Shown piece by piece: positions 44,762 to 52,924 of a stretch of 64,000 bases of DNA (the first letter of the stretch is position 1; each line of letters starts with the position of its first letter). Under the pieces are notes generated by a model. The model was not told where the DNA came from and ran no database searches. It saw nothing but the letters and a program-made list of their open reading frames with translations. This DNA comes from Marasmitruncus massiliensis (GTDB lineage Bacteria > Bacillota > Clostridia > Oscillospirales > Ruminococcaceae): assembly GCF_900186535.1 (NCBI RefSeq), contig NZ_FYDE01000005.1, positions 1,278,895-1,342,894 on the forward strand, read 5' to 3'. The position numbers and the translations under genes are program-made.

Positions 44762-45610
44762 TTAAGTAGCTTGAGTTCCCACCATTTTGGAGGCGTTGCG
44801 TCGGAACTTTTTGACGACCGCCTTGATGAAGAACAGGAGGAAAAGGAGGAGCACTCCCGTCAATACGATGGTGCCGCCGGGTTTCAGCCCGCGATAATAG
44901 GCAACAAACAGCCCGACCCCTGTAGAAAGCACCGCGAACGTAATCGACCAGCAGACTGTCTGGCGGTAGCTTTTCGCAACCTGCAGAGAGCATGCGACCG
45001 GGACGACCATCAGGGAGGAAACCATCAGCGCCCCCACCGTTCTGGCGGCGACAGACACGGTTACAGCGGTCAAAAGGGTAAAAATGAAATTGACAAGGTC
45101 GACCGGCACCCCCGACAACCGGGCGGAATTTTCATCAAAAGCGATGTAGCAGAGCTCCTTATAAAACAGCAGAAAGCAGCCGGCGACGATGATGCTGACG
45201 GTGACCACCAGCTTTAGTTCAAAATCGCTGATTGCGACAATGCTTCCAAACAGAAAGCTGTTGAATCCTGCCGCGTTGGGGACGAACCCCGACAGGATTC
45301 CCGCGAGGCCCACGCCGGCCGACATCATGATGGCGATCGACATTTCCGCGTAACGGGGGATCTTTTTGCGGATGGCTTCAATCCCGAACGCCGCCCCGGT
45401 GCACGCAATCATGGCGCCGACTACCGGATTGATGTTTCCGATCAGTCCTGCCGCAACCCCCGCGAGCGAGGTGTGCGATAAAGCGTCGCCGATCATGGAA
45501 AGCCGCTTAAACACCACGATTACGCCGATACAGGGGATAATCACCGCAAGCAGAATTCCGACAAGAAAAGCCTTGCGCATAAATGCAAATTCAAAAATTT
45601 CCACTAGCAT
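44762..45610 (-). CDS. znuB: Zinc/manganese ABC transporter permease
   Basis: 282 residues with eight or nine membrane segments; ABC-3 family blocks VVFKRLSMIGDALSHTSLAG near residue 32 and GALMVSSLMVVPVACSLQVA near 205. The start overlaps the ATPase stop by 7 bases. With the His-rich binding protein upstream and a candidate Zur site in the promoter, zinc is the most probable substrate. Confidence 0.9.
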   Translation of the reverse strand: MLVEIFEFAFMRKAFLVGILLAVIIPCIGVIVVFKRLSMIGDALSHTSLAGVAAGLIGNINPVVGAMIACTGAAFGIEAIRKKIPRYAEMSIAIMMSAGVGLAGILSGFVPNAAGFNSFLFGSIVAISDFELKLVVTVSIIVAGCFLLFYKELCYIAFDENSARLSGVPVDLVNFIFTLLTAVTVSVAARTVGALMVSSLMVVPVACSLQVAKSYRQTVCWSITFAVLSTGVGLFVAYYRGLKPGGTIVLTGVLLLFLLFFIKAVVKKFRRNASKMVGTQAT

Positions 45611-46284
45611 TCTCCAATTCTGACTTCACAGATCGTCTGATCCTTGAGCTCCAGAAACCGGTTTACATACTGCCCGGTTTCTTTGATATCATGGGTGACC
45701 ATTAAAATGGTAATTCCCTGCTGGTTTAGGTTTTTCAGCAGGCGAAACAATATTTTTTTGGAATGGGCGTCAATGCCGGAAGTCGGTTCGTCCAAAATCA
45801 GAAGCTTCGGCTCGTTCACTAAAGCCTTGGCAATCATCACCCGCTGAAACTGGCCGCCGGATAATGCGCTTAGCTGGCGGTTCTGATAGTCCCCCATTTC
45901 GACTGCTTTCAGCGCCTGAACGGCCTTATCTATATGGCGCCTGCGGGGCATGCGCATGAACCTGATATCGGAAAACTCGCTGAGCGTGACAATTTCTTTT
46001 GCGGTCGCGGGAAATTCACGGTGGGCGTCGCCGCCTACCTGAGGGACATAGCCGATCTTAGGCCATTCCCGAAACTGGCCGACAGGCGTTCCCAAAATTG
46101 TGATTTTACCGGAGACAGGACGAAGCTGACCCAGCAGAAGCCGGATCAGCGTGCTTTTTCCTGTTCCATTTGAGCCGATGACACCGACAAAATCTCCATC
46201 CATGATCTCCGCGTTCACATGGTCCAGTATGATTTCCTTGTCATAAGCAAAGCATAAATCCTGAATTGATAATAGCTGTTTCAT
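45604..46284 (-). CDS. znuC: Zinc/manganese ABC transporter ATPase
   Basis: 226 residues. Walker A GSNGTGKSTL, Q-loop YVPQVGG, signature LSGGQFQR, Walker B LLILDEPTSG and the H-loop MVTHD are all intact. It powers the permease encoded next to it. Six bases after znuA. Confidence 0.93.
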   Translation of the reverse strand: MKQLLSIQDLCFAYDKEIILDHVNAEIMDGDFVGVIGSNGTGKSTLIRLLLGQLRPVSGKITILGTPVGQFREWPKIGYVPQVGGDAHREFPATAKEIVTLSEFSDIRFMRMPRRRHIDKAVQALKAVEMGDYQNRQLSALSGGQFQRVMIAKALVNEPKLLILDEPTSGIDAHSKKILFRLLKNLNQQGITILMVTHDIKETGQYVNRFLELKDQTICEVRIGEC

Positions 46285-46290
46285 CGTTCG

Positions 46291-47295
46291 TTATTCTTTC
46301 AAAGAGGCGACGAGCGTTGCCAGATTCTTTTCCATAACAGATAAATAATCTTCGCCGGCCGCGAGCTGTTCTTCGGTGAGGCCTTCCAGTGGGTTGAGCA
46401 TATCGGTTTTCACACCGATTTCAGAAGCGATGGCTTCGGCGGTTTTGGGGCTGACAAGCTCTTCGAAAAAGATGGTTTTGACGTTGTTGTCCCTTGCAAA
46501 CCGGATAATTTCCGCCATGCGCGCGGGGTCAGGCTCGGAATCGGCGGACAGTCCCTCGATTCCCATCTGCGTCAGGCCATAATCGCTGCAGAGATATCCA
46601 AAAGCTTCATGCGCAACGACAATGGTTTTGTTCGGGAGCGCGGAAAGCTGATCCGTAAATTTTTGATCCAGCTCGTCAAATTTCTTCGCATAGCCGGCAT
46701 AGTTCTCTTCATAATAAGCGGTGTTATCCGGATCTGCCTGGACAAGCGCATTTTTAATGTTTTCCATTTCCGCCTTGGCATTCCGGATACTGATCCAGAC
46801 GTGAGGATCGTATGCCGACTCTTCCTCATGCTCATCCTCGTCCTGATCTGTCTCTTCCTCGTCATGGTGATGCCCTTCCTGAAGGGTAATGCCTTTTGAA
46901 GCTTCCACCGTAACGAGATCTTTATTTGTCAGAGAACCGACAACCTTATCAACCCAGTGCTCCATGCCCGCGCCACTATACACCAGTACATCGGCCTTTT
47001 CCAGATTTGCAAGATCGGTGGTTGAAGGCTCCCAGTCATGCGGCTCGGTCCCGGCGGGAACAAGATTGGTTACATTGACTTTATCACCGCCGACCTTTAC
47101 CGTGAAATCGTACATGGGGTAAAAGCTGGTGTAAATGTTCAGCTTATTTGCATCCTCCGGAGACTGCGACGGTTCCGCGGTCTGTGAAGAAAGCGAACTG
47201 CTGTCGGCAGAAGACGACAAGGTTGCGGTTCCGCAGCCTGCCATCAGAATCACGGCAACAATGGAAGAAAGAATGGGGATGATCTGTTTTTTCAT
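46291..47295 (-). CDS. znuA: Zinc-binding lipoprotein of the ABC transporter
   Basis: 334 residues. Lipoprotein signal ending LMAGC (Cys 21), Ser-rich linker, then the cluster A-I metal-binding fold with VPAGTEPHDWEPS (His ligand), an acidic His loop GHHHDEEETDQDEDEHEEES around residue 145, DPHVWIS (His), VVAHEAFGYLC (His) and EELVSPKTAE. The His/Asp/Glu loop is typical of zinc-specific members and may pass zinc on to the main site. First gene of the operon; start after AAGGAGCCAG. Confidence 0.92.
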   Translation of the reverse strand: MKKQIIPILSSIVAVILMAGCGTATLSSSADSSSLSSQTAEPSQSPEDANKLNIYTSFYPMYDFTVKVGGDKVNVTNLVPAGTEPHDWEPSTTDLANLEKADVLVYSGAGMEHWVDKVVGSLTNKDLVTVEASKGITLQEGHHHDEEETDQDEDEHEEESAYDPHVWISIRNAKAEMENIKNALVQADPDNTAYYEENYAGYAKKFDELDQKFTDQLSALPNKTIVVAHEAFGYLCSDYGLTQMGIEGLSADSEPDPARMAEIIRFARDNNVKTIFFEELVSPKTAEAIASEIGVKTDMLNPLEGLTEEQLAAGEDYLSVMEKNLATLVASLKE

Positions 47296-47346
47296 GTTCT
47301 GGCTCCTTGCTCAAGATGTAAAAGGTTTTTGTGATACGACTGATTT

Positions 47347-47365
47347 GCAAATGGAAATCATTTGC
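47347..47365 (-). promoter_or_regulatory. Candidate Zur/Fur-family operator
   Basis: Perfect 7-5-7 palindrome GCAAATG-ATTTC-CATTTGC, embedded in AAATGCAAATGATTT context, placed just downstream of the -10 of the znu promoter where a bound repressor would block transcription. The form is similar to Fur-family boxes; zinc-dependent repression by Zur is the natural reading. Confidence 0.65.
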
Positions 47366-47371
47366 ATTTAA

Positions 47372-47399
47372 AGTATAACACTTTTTCTGCCGCAGTCAA
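47372..47399 (-). promoter_or_regulatory. Promoter of znuACB
   Basis: On the minus strand TTGACT (47394-47399), 16-base spacer, TATACT (47372-47377). Confidence 0.75.
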
Positions 47400-47520
47400 G
47401 CGTATTTCAAAAAAACATATGACCGTTTGGCGCCGTGCCGTTTTGGATATGGTTCCTATTATTTTTGGCGATAGGGCAGCTCTTATTACCATTTACATGC
47501 CAATTAGGAGAAAAGTAGTG

Positions 47521-47549
47521 TTGTATATCAGCCCGGATGATGTTATAAT
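47521..47549 (+). promoter_or_regulatory. Promoter of the 2-hydroxyacid dehydrogenase gene
   Basis: TTGTAT 47521-47526, 17-base spacer, TATAAT 47544-47549. Between the two divergent promoters (47400-47520) I see no gene. Confidence 0.75.
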
Positions 47550-47629
47550 TTAACTGTTAATATTTGGGCATCGGCAGACACTTTTGGGTCGCGCGGGATG
47601 TATTACCAAAATAGAGGAGGAGCCTACGC

Positions 47630-48574
47630 ATGAAGAAAAAGGTATTGGTCGTAATCCGTACGTCGCAGGATGATCGGGACAAAATGATGCAGGCGGCGCC
47701 TGACTGGGAATTCCGATTTCTGAAGATTCCGGAAGTTACACAGGAGCAGGTCCGAGAGGCGCATGTGATCATCGGGAATGTGCTGCCGCAGCTGCTGTCA
47801 GATGTGCCGAATCTGGAGTGGATGCAGCTTCAAAGCGCAGGAACGGACCCCTATACATCGATTCTGCCATCCAATGTTATAATCACCAGTGCCGCGGGTG
47901 CGTATGGGCTGGCAGTTTCGGAACATATGCTTGCCATGCTGCTTTGCCTTTATAAAAAGATTGATCGTTACCGTGACCATCAGGCTCGCTGCGAGTGGTC
48001 AGATGAGGGAGATGTCAAAACGATCATGGGTGCGCGGATATTGGTTGTCGGTCTGGGGGACATCGGAGGACAGTTCGCGAAAAAATGCAAAGCATTGGGC
48101 GGCTATACTGTCGGGCTGCGCCGTCATGTCGGAGAAAAGCCCGAATGGATGGATGAGCTGCTTTCGATGGAAGCGCTTGATGCGGAACTTGAAAAAGCGG
48201 ATGTTGTGGCATTGTTTCTGCCCGCATCGGACAACACAATCCGCCTGTTTAATCAGGAACGGATTGCGCGCATGAAACCGGACGCGGTTTTGCTCAACGG
48301 CGGACGTGGCAGCGTCATTGATACAGAGGCGCTTTGTGATGCCATGAGGCGCAAAGTGATTGGGGGCGCCGCGCTTGATGTCACGGACCCTGAGCCGCTG
48401 CCCGCGGATCATCCGCTGTGGAAGCTGGAAAATGTGCTTATCACCCCGCACTCGGCCGGAAGCAACCATCTTGCTTACACCGTGCGCAGGATTTTTGAGA
48501 TCAGCTTCAACAATCTAAGAAATTATCTTAGTGGAAAAGAACTGAATAATCTTGTGCGGCGCACGGAAAACTAA
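47630..48574 (+). CDS. D-2-hydroxyacid dehydrogenase family protein
   Basis: 314 residues. The NAD-binding core has VVGLGDIGGQFAKKCKALGG near 138-157 (GxGxxG). The catalytic set is Arg in LLNGGRGSVIDTEAL, Glu in the ALDVTDPEPLP block and His in ITPHSAGSNH. The usual QxxSAGTD start is visible as MQLQSAGTDPYTS. It reduces a 2-oxo acid or oxidises the hydroxy acid; substrate unknown. Ribosome site GAGGAGGAG. It may be transcribed with the following YqeY gene, 77 bases on. Confidence 0.88.
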   Translation: MKKKVLVVIRTSQDDRDKMMQAAPDWEFRFLKIPEVTQEQVREAHVIIGNVLPQLLSDVPNLEWMQLQSAGTDPYTSILPSNVIITSAAGAYGLAVSEHMLAMLLCLYKKIDRYRDHQARCEWSDEGDVKTIMGARILVVGLGDIGGQFAKKCKALGGYTVGLRRHVGEKPEWMDELLSMEALDAELEKADVVALFLPASDNTIRLFNQERIARMKPDAVLLNGGRGSVIDTEALCDAMRRKVIGGAALDVTDPEPLPADHPLWKLENVLITPHSAGSNHLAYTVRRIFEISFNNLRNYLSGKELNNLVRRTEN

Positions 48575-48651
48575 ATAATCGCACAGATTTGATTTTGTAA
48601 TTCTGGAAACAGACGTTGGTCCGCTTCCTATCTATATGGAGGAACAGTTGT

Positions 48652-49101
48652 ATGTCAAAAATGGATTTGGTAAGGCAGGAAATGGTCGCTGCGATGAAAG
48701 CAAAGGACGCGGCGCGCAAGGACGTTTTGTCTTTGCTGCTGTCATCCCTGAAAGCAAAGTACATTGATAAGCGCGCCGACCTGACCGAGGAAGAAGAAAA
48801 TGCTGTTATCCTTAAGGAAATCAAACAGACCAAAGAGGCGCTGGACAGTACACCCCCCGAACGTACGGACCTTTTGGAAGAATGCAAATTTCGCCTTGGT
48901 GTGCTTGCGGAATTTGCTCCGCAGAGCATGAGCGAGGAAGAAATTCACGCGGTCATTCAGAAGGTGCTTGCGGAACTGGGAATCACAGCTCCCCAGGCAA
49001 AGGATAAGGGCCGGATTATGAAGGCACTGATGCCGCTTGTCAAAGGAAAAGCAGATGGCGGCCTTGTGAATCAGCTGGTCGGCGAACTGTTTCAGGCATA
49101 A
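48652..49101 (+). CDS. yqeY: GatB/YqeY domain protein
   Basis: 149 residues from ATG 48652 (GGAGGAACAG). Matches the YqeY family throughout: KAKDAARKDVLSLLLSSLK, then EFAPQSMSEEEI and KGRIMKALMPLVKGKADGGL. The fold equals the tail domain of GatB, which grips tRNA; the free-standing protein is probably tRNA-related, but its role is not established. Confidence 0.9.
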   Translation: MSKMDLVRQEMVAAMKAKDAARKDVLSLLLSSLKAKYIDKRADLTEEEENAVILKEIKQTKEALDSTPPERTDLLEECKFRLGVLAEFAPQSMSEEEIHAVIQKVLAELGITAPQAKDKGRIMKALMPLVKGKADGGLVNQLVGELFQA

Positions 49102-49132
49102 AGAAATCCCCCGGTTACCGGGGGATTTCTTT
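49101..49132. terminator. Bidirectional terminator
   Basis: AAGAAATCCCCCGG pairs with CCGGGGGATTTCTT; it lies between the convergent yqeY and lipoprotein genes. Confidence 0.85.
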
Positions 49133-50051
49133 ATGCTTTTTGAAAGCCGACAACCCGTAGGCCCCCATCTGTTTCCTGAAGATAATAGGTGGATGGCATA
49201 AACTGCTGATTTCCCGCTTCTATTTGCTTCACCGCGTAATTTTTGATCTCCTGCATAGACATCTTTCCGCTTTCCCAGCTGCCGTCCGGCGTAGACCAGA
49301 TGCCGTTAAAGTCCCAGTAGCACAGGCGAAGCACTTTCACCGCGATGCAGCCGTCTTTGTCCGGCGTCTTTAGTTCGCCAATAATTACCGGGTAATCCGT
49401 TGCGAGTGAGGCGCCGTCCCTGTTCAGATAATAAAGATCAAGATCGGCGTCATATCGAATGGTCAGACCGGCAAGCTTGGGCAGCTCGTAATCTTCCCCG
49501 AACAGTTCCTTCGCTTTCGCGCGCACATCGTCCCCGTAAGACAGGAGCCCCACCGCGATGCCGGTATCTTTCTTTTGTTTAAAAAATTTGCCGAGAGCGC
49601 AGTCTACGGGTAAATTGCGGAAGGCCGCGCTGTATAAATCGATATGGGGCGCCTGGGATGCCGCGATTTCCACCAGAAAAGCGGGATCCGCCTGTGCGAT
49701 ATCGGAGAGGTCTTCCTCAAAAATCAGCGCGTTATGATAATCCCGATATCGATAAATTGCGCTTGCGATGCGGTAGTATCGTTTATCGTTCTGGAAGAAC
49801 TGGGCTCCAATGGTCTCATAATTCTGCAGTTCCGCTTTTTTGTAATCGGTATTTTCCAGAGGAAGGCGAACCTGATCGTCTGCCGGCTGGGAAGAAAGAC
49901 TGCTTTGAGGCTGGCCGTCGGGCGGGCTTTCCGATGATGGGGCAAGGGAAGCAGAGGAAGTATCGGCCTGGCTTGTGCCACAGCCGGCCAGAGGCCAAAC
50001 AACCAATACGGCGCAGAACAGTACGCCTGCAAGATGAAGGACCCTTAACAT
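49131..50051 (-). CDS. Lipoprotein of unknown function (306 aa)
   Basis: Start at ATG 50051 after AATAGGAG; an in-frame Met at 50111 lacks a signal. Signal peptide ends PLAGC, then a Ser/Pro/Gln-rich linker up to about residue 65. The rest is one large extracellular domain (YETIGAQFFQNDKRYYRIAS to YYLQETDGGLRVVGFQKA) with many aromatic residues and no recognised motif. Possibly a substrate-specific surface sensor; no family recognised. Confidence 0.65.
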   Translation of the reverse strand: MLRVLHLAGVLFCAVLVVWPLAGCGTSQADTSSASLAPSSESPPDGQPQSSLSSQPADDQVRLPLENTDYKKAELQNYETIGAQFFQNDKRYYRIASAIYRYRDYHNALIFEEDLSDIAQADPAFLVEIAASQAPHIDLYSAAFRNLPVDCALGKFFKQKKDTGIAVGLLSYGDDVRAKAKELFGEDYELPKLAGLTIRYDADLDLYYLNRDGASLATDYPVIIGELKTPDKDGCIAVKVLRLCYWDFNGIWSTPDGSWESGKMSMQEIKNYAVKQIEAGNQQFMPSTYYLQETDGGLRVVGFQKA

Positions 50052-50248
50052 ATCATAACTCCTATTCCTGGAACTCAAATGAACAATGGCTGTTTTTAAA
50101 ACTAGTTTCACTGGCCGCAGACCCTTAAAACTGTCCTTATTATAGCATTATGAATGCACAGTTTCTACAAAGATATTGCGTACAGATTTTATCATTTTTA
50201 TGAACATCCATAAAATGGCAGAAATTTTAAAGAGAAACGGTACATACT

Positions 50249-50290
50249 AATCGGGACGTAAACTTTCTGTTGCGTCCTGATTTTGTTTTT
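50249..50290 (+). terminator. Terminator-like hairpin upstream of the DUF1540 gene
   Basis: AATCGGGACG pairs with CGTCCTGATT around a 14-base loop, followed by TTTTGTTTTT. No gene ends here on the plus strand, so it either ends a short leader RNA (attenuator) or an unseen small transcript from 50150-50250. Confidence 0.5.
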
Positions 50291-50332
50291 ACAAAAATTT
50301 TGAAAAGCCGAATGAGAAAGGGGCCTTCATCA

Positions 50333-50503
50333 ATGATGGATCAAGAAAACATTAACCCGAGCATCGAATGCAGTGTTCGTCAGTGCGCCTACCATGCTCC
50401 CAAAGCAAATTACTGTTCTTTGGACTGTATCCAGGTTGGTACTCATGAGAGCGACCCGACCAAGGAACAGTGCACCGACTGTCAGTCCTTTATGCGCAAA
50501 TAG
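50333..50503 (+). CDS. DUF1540 small cysteine-rich protein
   Basis: 56 residues from ATG 50333 or the next Met at 50336, following AAAGGGGCC. Six cysteines: IECSVRQC, NYCSLDC and EQCTDC, the pattern of DUF1540, common in spore-forming Firmicutes. It probably binds zinc or another metal; some members belong to sporulation gene sets. Function unknown. Confidence 0.85.
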   Translation: MMDQENINPSIECSVRQCAYHAPKANYCSLDCIQVGTHESDPTKEQCTDCQSFMRK

Positions 50504-50511
50504 TAAAATCC

Positions 50512-50564
50512 AATGAATAAGAGAACGCCTATGGGATTTTTCCATGGGCGTTCTCTTATTCATT
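50512..50564. terminator. Long bidirectional terminator
   Basis: Perfect 18-base arms, AATGAATAAGAGAACGCC and its complement, extended by ATGG/CCAT around GATTTTT. It overlaps the last codons of the convergent gene on the minus strand. Confidence 0.75.
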
Positions 50565-51410
50565 ACTCCGAAAGCTCTTTTTCAGCCGCAGGGTTGCCAT
50601 CAGAGGGTAATGGTCCGAAGGATACCTGCCGTTCACAGGTTCTGTCAGGATTCGCGATTCGACAATTTCAAACTCGTCGGACACGAATATATAGTCGATG
50701 GGGTCAGCCTTGGAATTGACTTTTCCGCTGAAATTATGAAAGGTATTGGAAAGGGAGGAAGGCTCGAACTTTGAATAGACGTCCGTTAGGTGGACATCGG
50801 GGAAATCCAGTACATGGTCGTTTAAAAACTGAACCGGGCGGCTTTTCGGTTTGCAGTTCAGGTCGCCCATCAGAATTGTGGGCAGCGGGTTTTCCTGATT
50901 GAATTTAGAAATGTATTCCAGAATCACCTTGACACCCAGCAGCCTGGCAATCCCGCTGATATGGTCCAGGTGGGTATTGAACACCCGGATGGTGCGATCC
51001 GGTTTTTCGACATGTACTTCCGCTACGGTGCAGATACGCGGGAAAATTGCAAAATAGGCGCGGCTCAGCTGCTCCGGGCTTTTGGAAAGCCAGAAGGTTT
51101 TGATAAAAGTTACTTTTGCATCCTCATTTTTAATAATGATGTCACTGTGTTCGTCATTTTTGGGACGCAGCCCTTTATAGCGGCCGAACCCCAGGACACT
51201 GTATTCCGAATCCAATAGATTTCCGACATCCTCACGCATACCGGGAAGAAGTTCCTGCACACCTACAATTGTTGCCCCGCTTTCACGAATGAATTGGGCG
51301 GCGATGGAACGCCGTTCCTTCCATCTGCGGGACCGGTGCAGCGCAGGTCCGAAATCACGTTTTAAATTAAAGGAAATTACCCGGATCAAATCATTTTCGT
51401 TTTCGTCCAT
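50556..51410 (-). CDS. Endonuclease/exonuclease/phosphatase family protein
   Basis: 284 residues with the whole EEP catalytic set: SFNLKRDF at the N-terminus, Glu in VGVQELLPG, THLDH (His), MGDLNCKP (Asp-x-Asn) and SDHYPLMA (Asp-His). No signal peptide, so it acts in the cytosol. Could be a nuclease, a phosphodiesterase or a sphingomyelinase-like enzyme; the substrate is not evident. No ribosome site stronger than AGGCGGGTGATG near the start. Confidence 0.88.
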   Translation of the reverse strand: MDENENDLIRVISFNLKRDFGPALHRSRRWKERRSIAAQFIRESGATIVGVQELLPGMREDVGNLLDSEYSVLGFGRYKGLRPKNDEHSDIIIKNEDAKVTFIKTFWLSKSPEQLSRAYFAIFPRICTVAEVHVEKPDRTIRVFNTHLDHISGIARLLGVKVILEYISKFNQENPLPTILMGDLNCKPKSRPVQFLNDHVLDFPDVHLTDVYSKFEPSSLSNTFHNFSGKVNSKADPIDYIFVSDEFEIVESRILTEPVNGRYPSDHYPLMATLRLKKSFRSNE

Positions 51411-51547
51411 ATCATCACCCGCCTGAAAAGTCTTTTGTTAGTCTACCACTTTTCCCATCCCCTTACAATCCAACGTATCAAAAATACGGTAACAATAATT
51501 GGAAATCAATTTTTTAAATTTGTGGGCTTAAACGGCGGAGGTTCGGG

Positions 51548-51576
51548 TTGTAATATGGGAATCAGACCGGTATAAT
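51548..51576 (+). promoter_or_regulatory. Promoter of the aldo/keto reductase operon
   Basis: TTGTAA 51548-51553, 17-base spacer, TATAAT 51571-51576. Confidence 0.75.
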
Positions 51577-51612
51577 AGAAAAAACAGCTATGAAATCAGG
51601 GAGGGTAAAGCA

Positions 51613-52578
51613 ATGAAATTTATGGACGTGCAGGCGGTGGACGGGGTCCTGAAACTGTCAAAAATTGCAAAAGGGGCGGATTATTTCGGCGTCACAATTC
51701 AGGAAAAACGCGCGTGGGCGCTGATGGACCGGTATCTGGAACTGGGGGGCAATACCATCGATACCGCGCGCATTTACGGACGGAAAAATGCGGACGACAC
51801 GATTTCCCGCAGTGAGCCGATTGTAGGCCGATGGATGGCGGCGCGTACAAACCGGAATGACATCCTCTTAGTAACAAAAGGCGCGCATCCGGACCGGAAC
51901 AATCTGACCAAAAGCCGGCTTTGCCGGGAGGTCATCGATCTGGAACTAGAGACCAGCCTGAGCGAGCTCGGCGTTGACTATGTCGATATTTATTTTCTCC
52001 ACCGCGATAATCCGGATATGCCGGTCGGAGAGATTGTGGATATGATGGATGAGCACGTGAAGGCGGGAAGGATCCGCGCGCTGGGCGCCTCCAACTGGAC
52101 AGTGGCGCGCATCAACGAGGCAAACGCCTACGCGAAGGCGCACGGAAAAACCCCGTTTACCATCTCCCAGATTCAGTGGGGAATCGCGTATACAACAGGA
52201 GAACTGTGGAACGACCCCACGATGGTCTGCATGAACGAAACAGAGTATCAGGGCTATCTGGAAAACCGGATCCCGGTGATGGGATTTGCGTCTCAGGGCG
52301 GCGGTTTTTATTCCAAACTGCTGGAGGGCGGCACCCTGCAGGATAAATTTGTGCAGCGCTATGATAATCCTGTGAACCGGCATCGTCTTGACGCAGTGCG
52401 GGCGATGTGCGAAAAAACCGGAAAATCCGCTGCCGCAATCGGGATGGCGTTTTTGACCTCCAACCCGCTCCAAAGCGCGGCGCTGGTCGGCTGCTCTACG
52501 ATTGAACAGCTTGAGGATACCATGTCCGACTGTGATTTTGCGCTGTCCGCGGAGGAATGCGCGGCATTGGTGAAATAG
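51613..52578 (+). CDS. Aldo/keto reductase
   Basis: 321 residues, ribosome site AGGGAGGG. Catalytic tetrad context: NTIDTARIYG (Asp, Tyr), LLVTKGAHP (Lys) and YFLHRDNPD (His). NADPH-binding end region ALVGCSTIEQLEDTM. The family converts carbonyls and alcohols; the particular substrate is unknown. It opens a three-gene operon; the next ATG is 1 base after its stop. Confidence 0.9.
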   Translation: MKFMDVQAVDGVLKLSKIAKGADYFGVTIQEKRAWALMDRYLELGGNTIDTARIYGRKNADDTISRSEPIVGRWMAARTNRNDILLVTKGAHPDRNNLTKSRLCREVIDLELETSLSELGVDYVDIYFLHRDNPDMPVGEIVDMMDEHVKAGRIRALGASNWTVARINEANAYAKAHGKTPFTISQIQWGIAYTTGELWNDPTMVCMNETEYQGYLENRIPVMGFASQGGGFYSKLLEGGTLQDKFVQRYDNPVNRHRLDAVRAMCEKTGKSAAAIGMAFLTSNPLQSAALVGCSTIEQLEDTMSDCDFALSAEECAALVK

Positions 52579-52579
52579 G

Positions 52580-52924
52580 ATGCCGGGGGTGCTGACTGTC
52601 AACCTTGAGGCGGGCATGCCTACGGTTGAGGTTGCAAAATCGCGGATGACCGCCGCGCTGCGTTCCGCAAAGGCGCAGCGGATGACTGCGCTCAAGCTGA
52701 TTCACGGCTACGGCTCCAGCGGATATGGCGGCCGGATTCGAACCGGCGTGCGCCGGGAACTGAGCCTGATGAAACAGTCCGGAACCATAAAAGAAGTGGT
52801 TACGGGGGAGGAGTTCTCCCCTTTTGAGGAGTGCGCGCGCCGCGCGCTCCAGTTATGCCCGGAACTTGCCCGCGACAGGGATTACACCCGCTGCAATCAG
52901 GGAATTACGGTGGTGATTTTATGA
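52580..52924 (+). CDS. Smr domain protein
   Basis: 114 residues. The Smr signature is present: VNLEAGMPTVEVAKSRMTAA (the LDLHG-like start is degenerate), KLIHGYGSSGYGGRIRTGVR (HGxG..G) and the final QGITVVIL strand. Smr domains nick branched DNA or cleave RNA; this stand-alone copy is not fused to MutS2. It starts 1 base after the aldo/keto reductase gene and ends in ATGA with the next gene. Confidence 0.78.
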   Translation: MPGVLTVNLEAGMPTVEVAKSRMTAALRSAKAQRMTALKLIHGYGSSGYGGRIRTGVRRELSLMKQSGTIKEVVTGEEFSPFEECARRALQLCPELARDRDYTRCNQGITVVIL

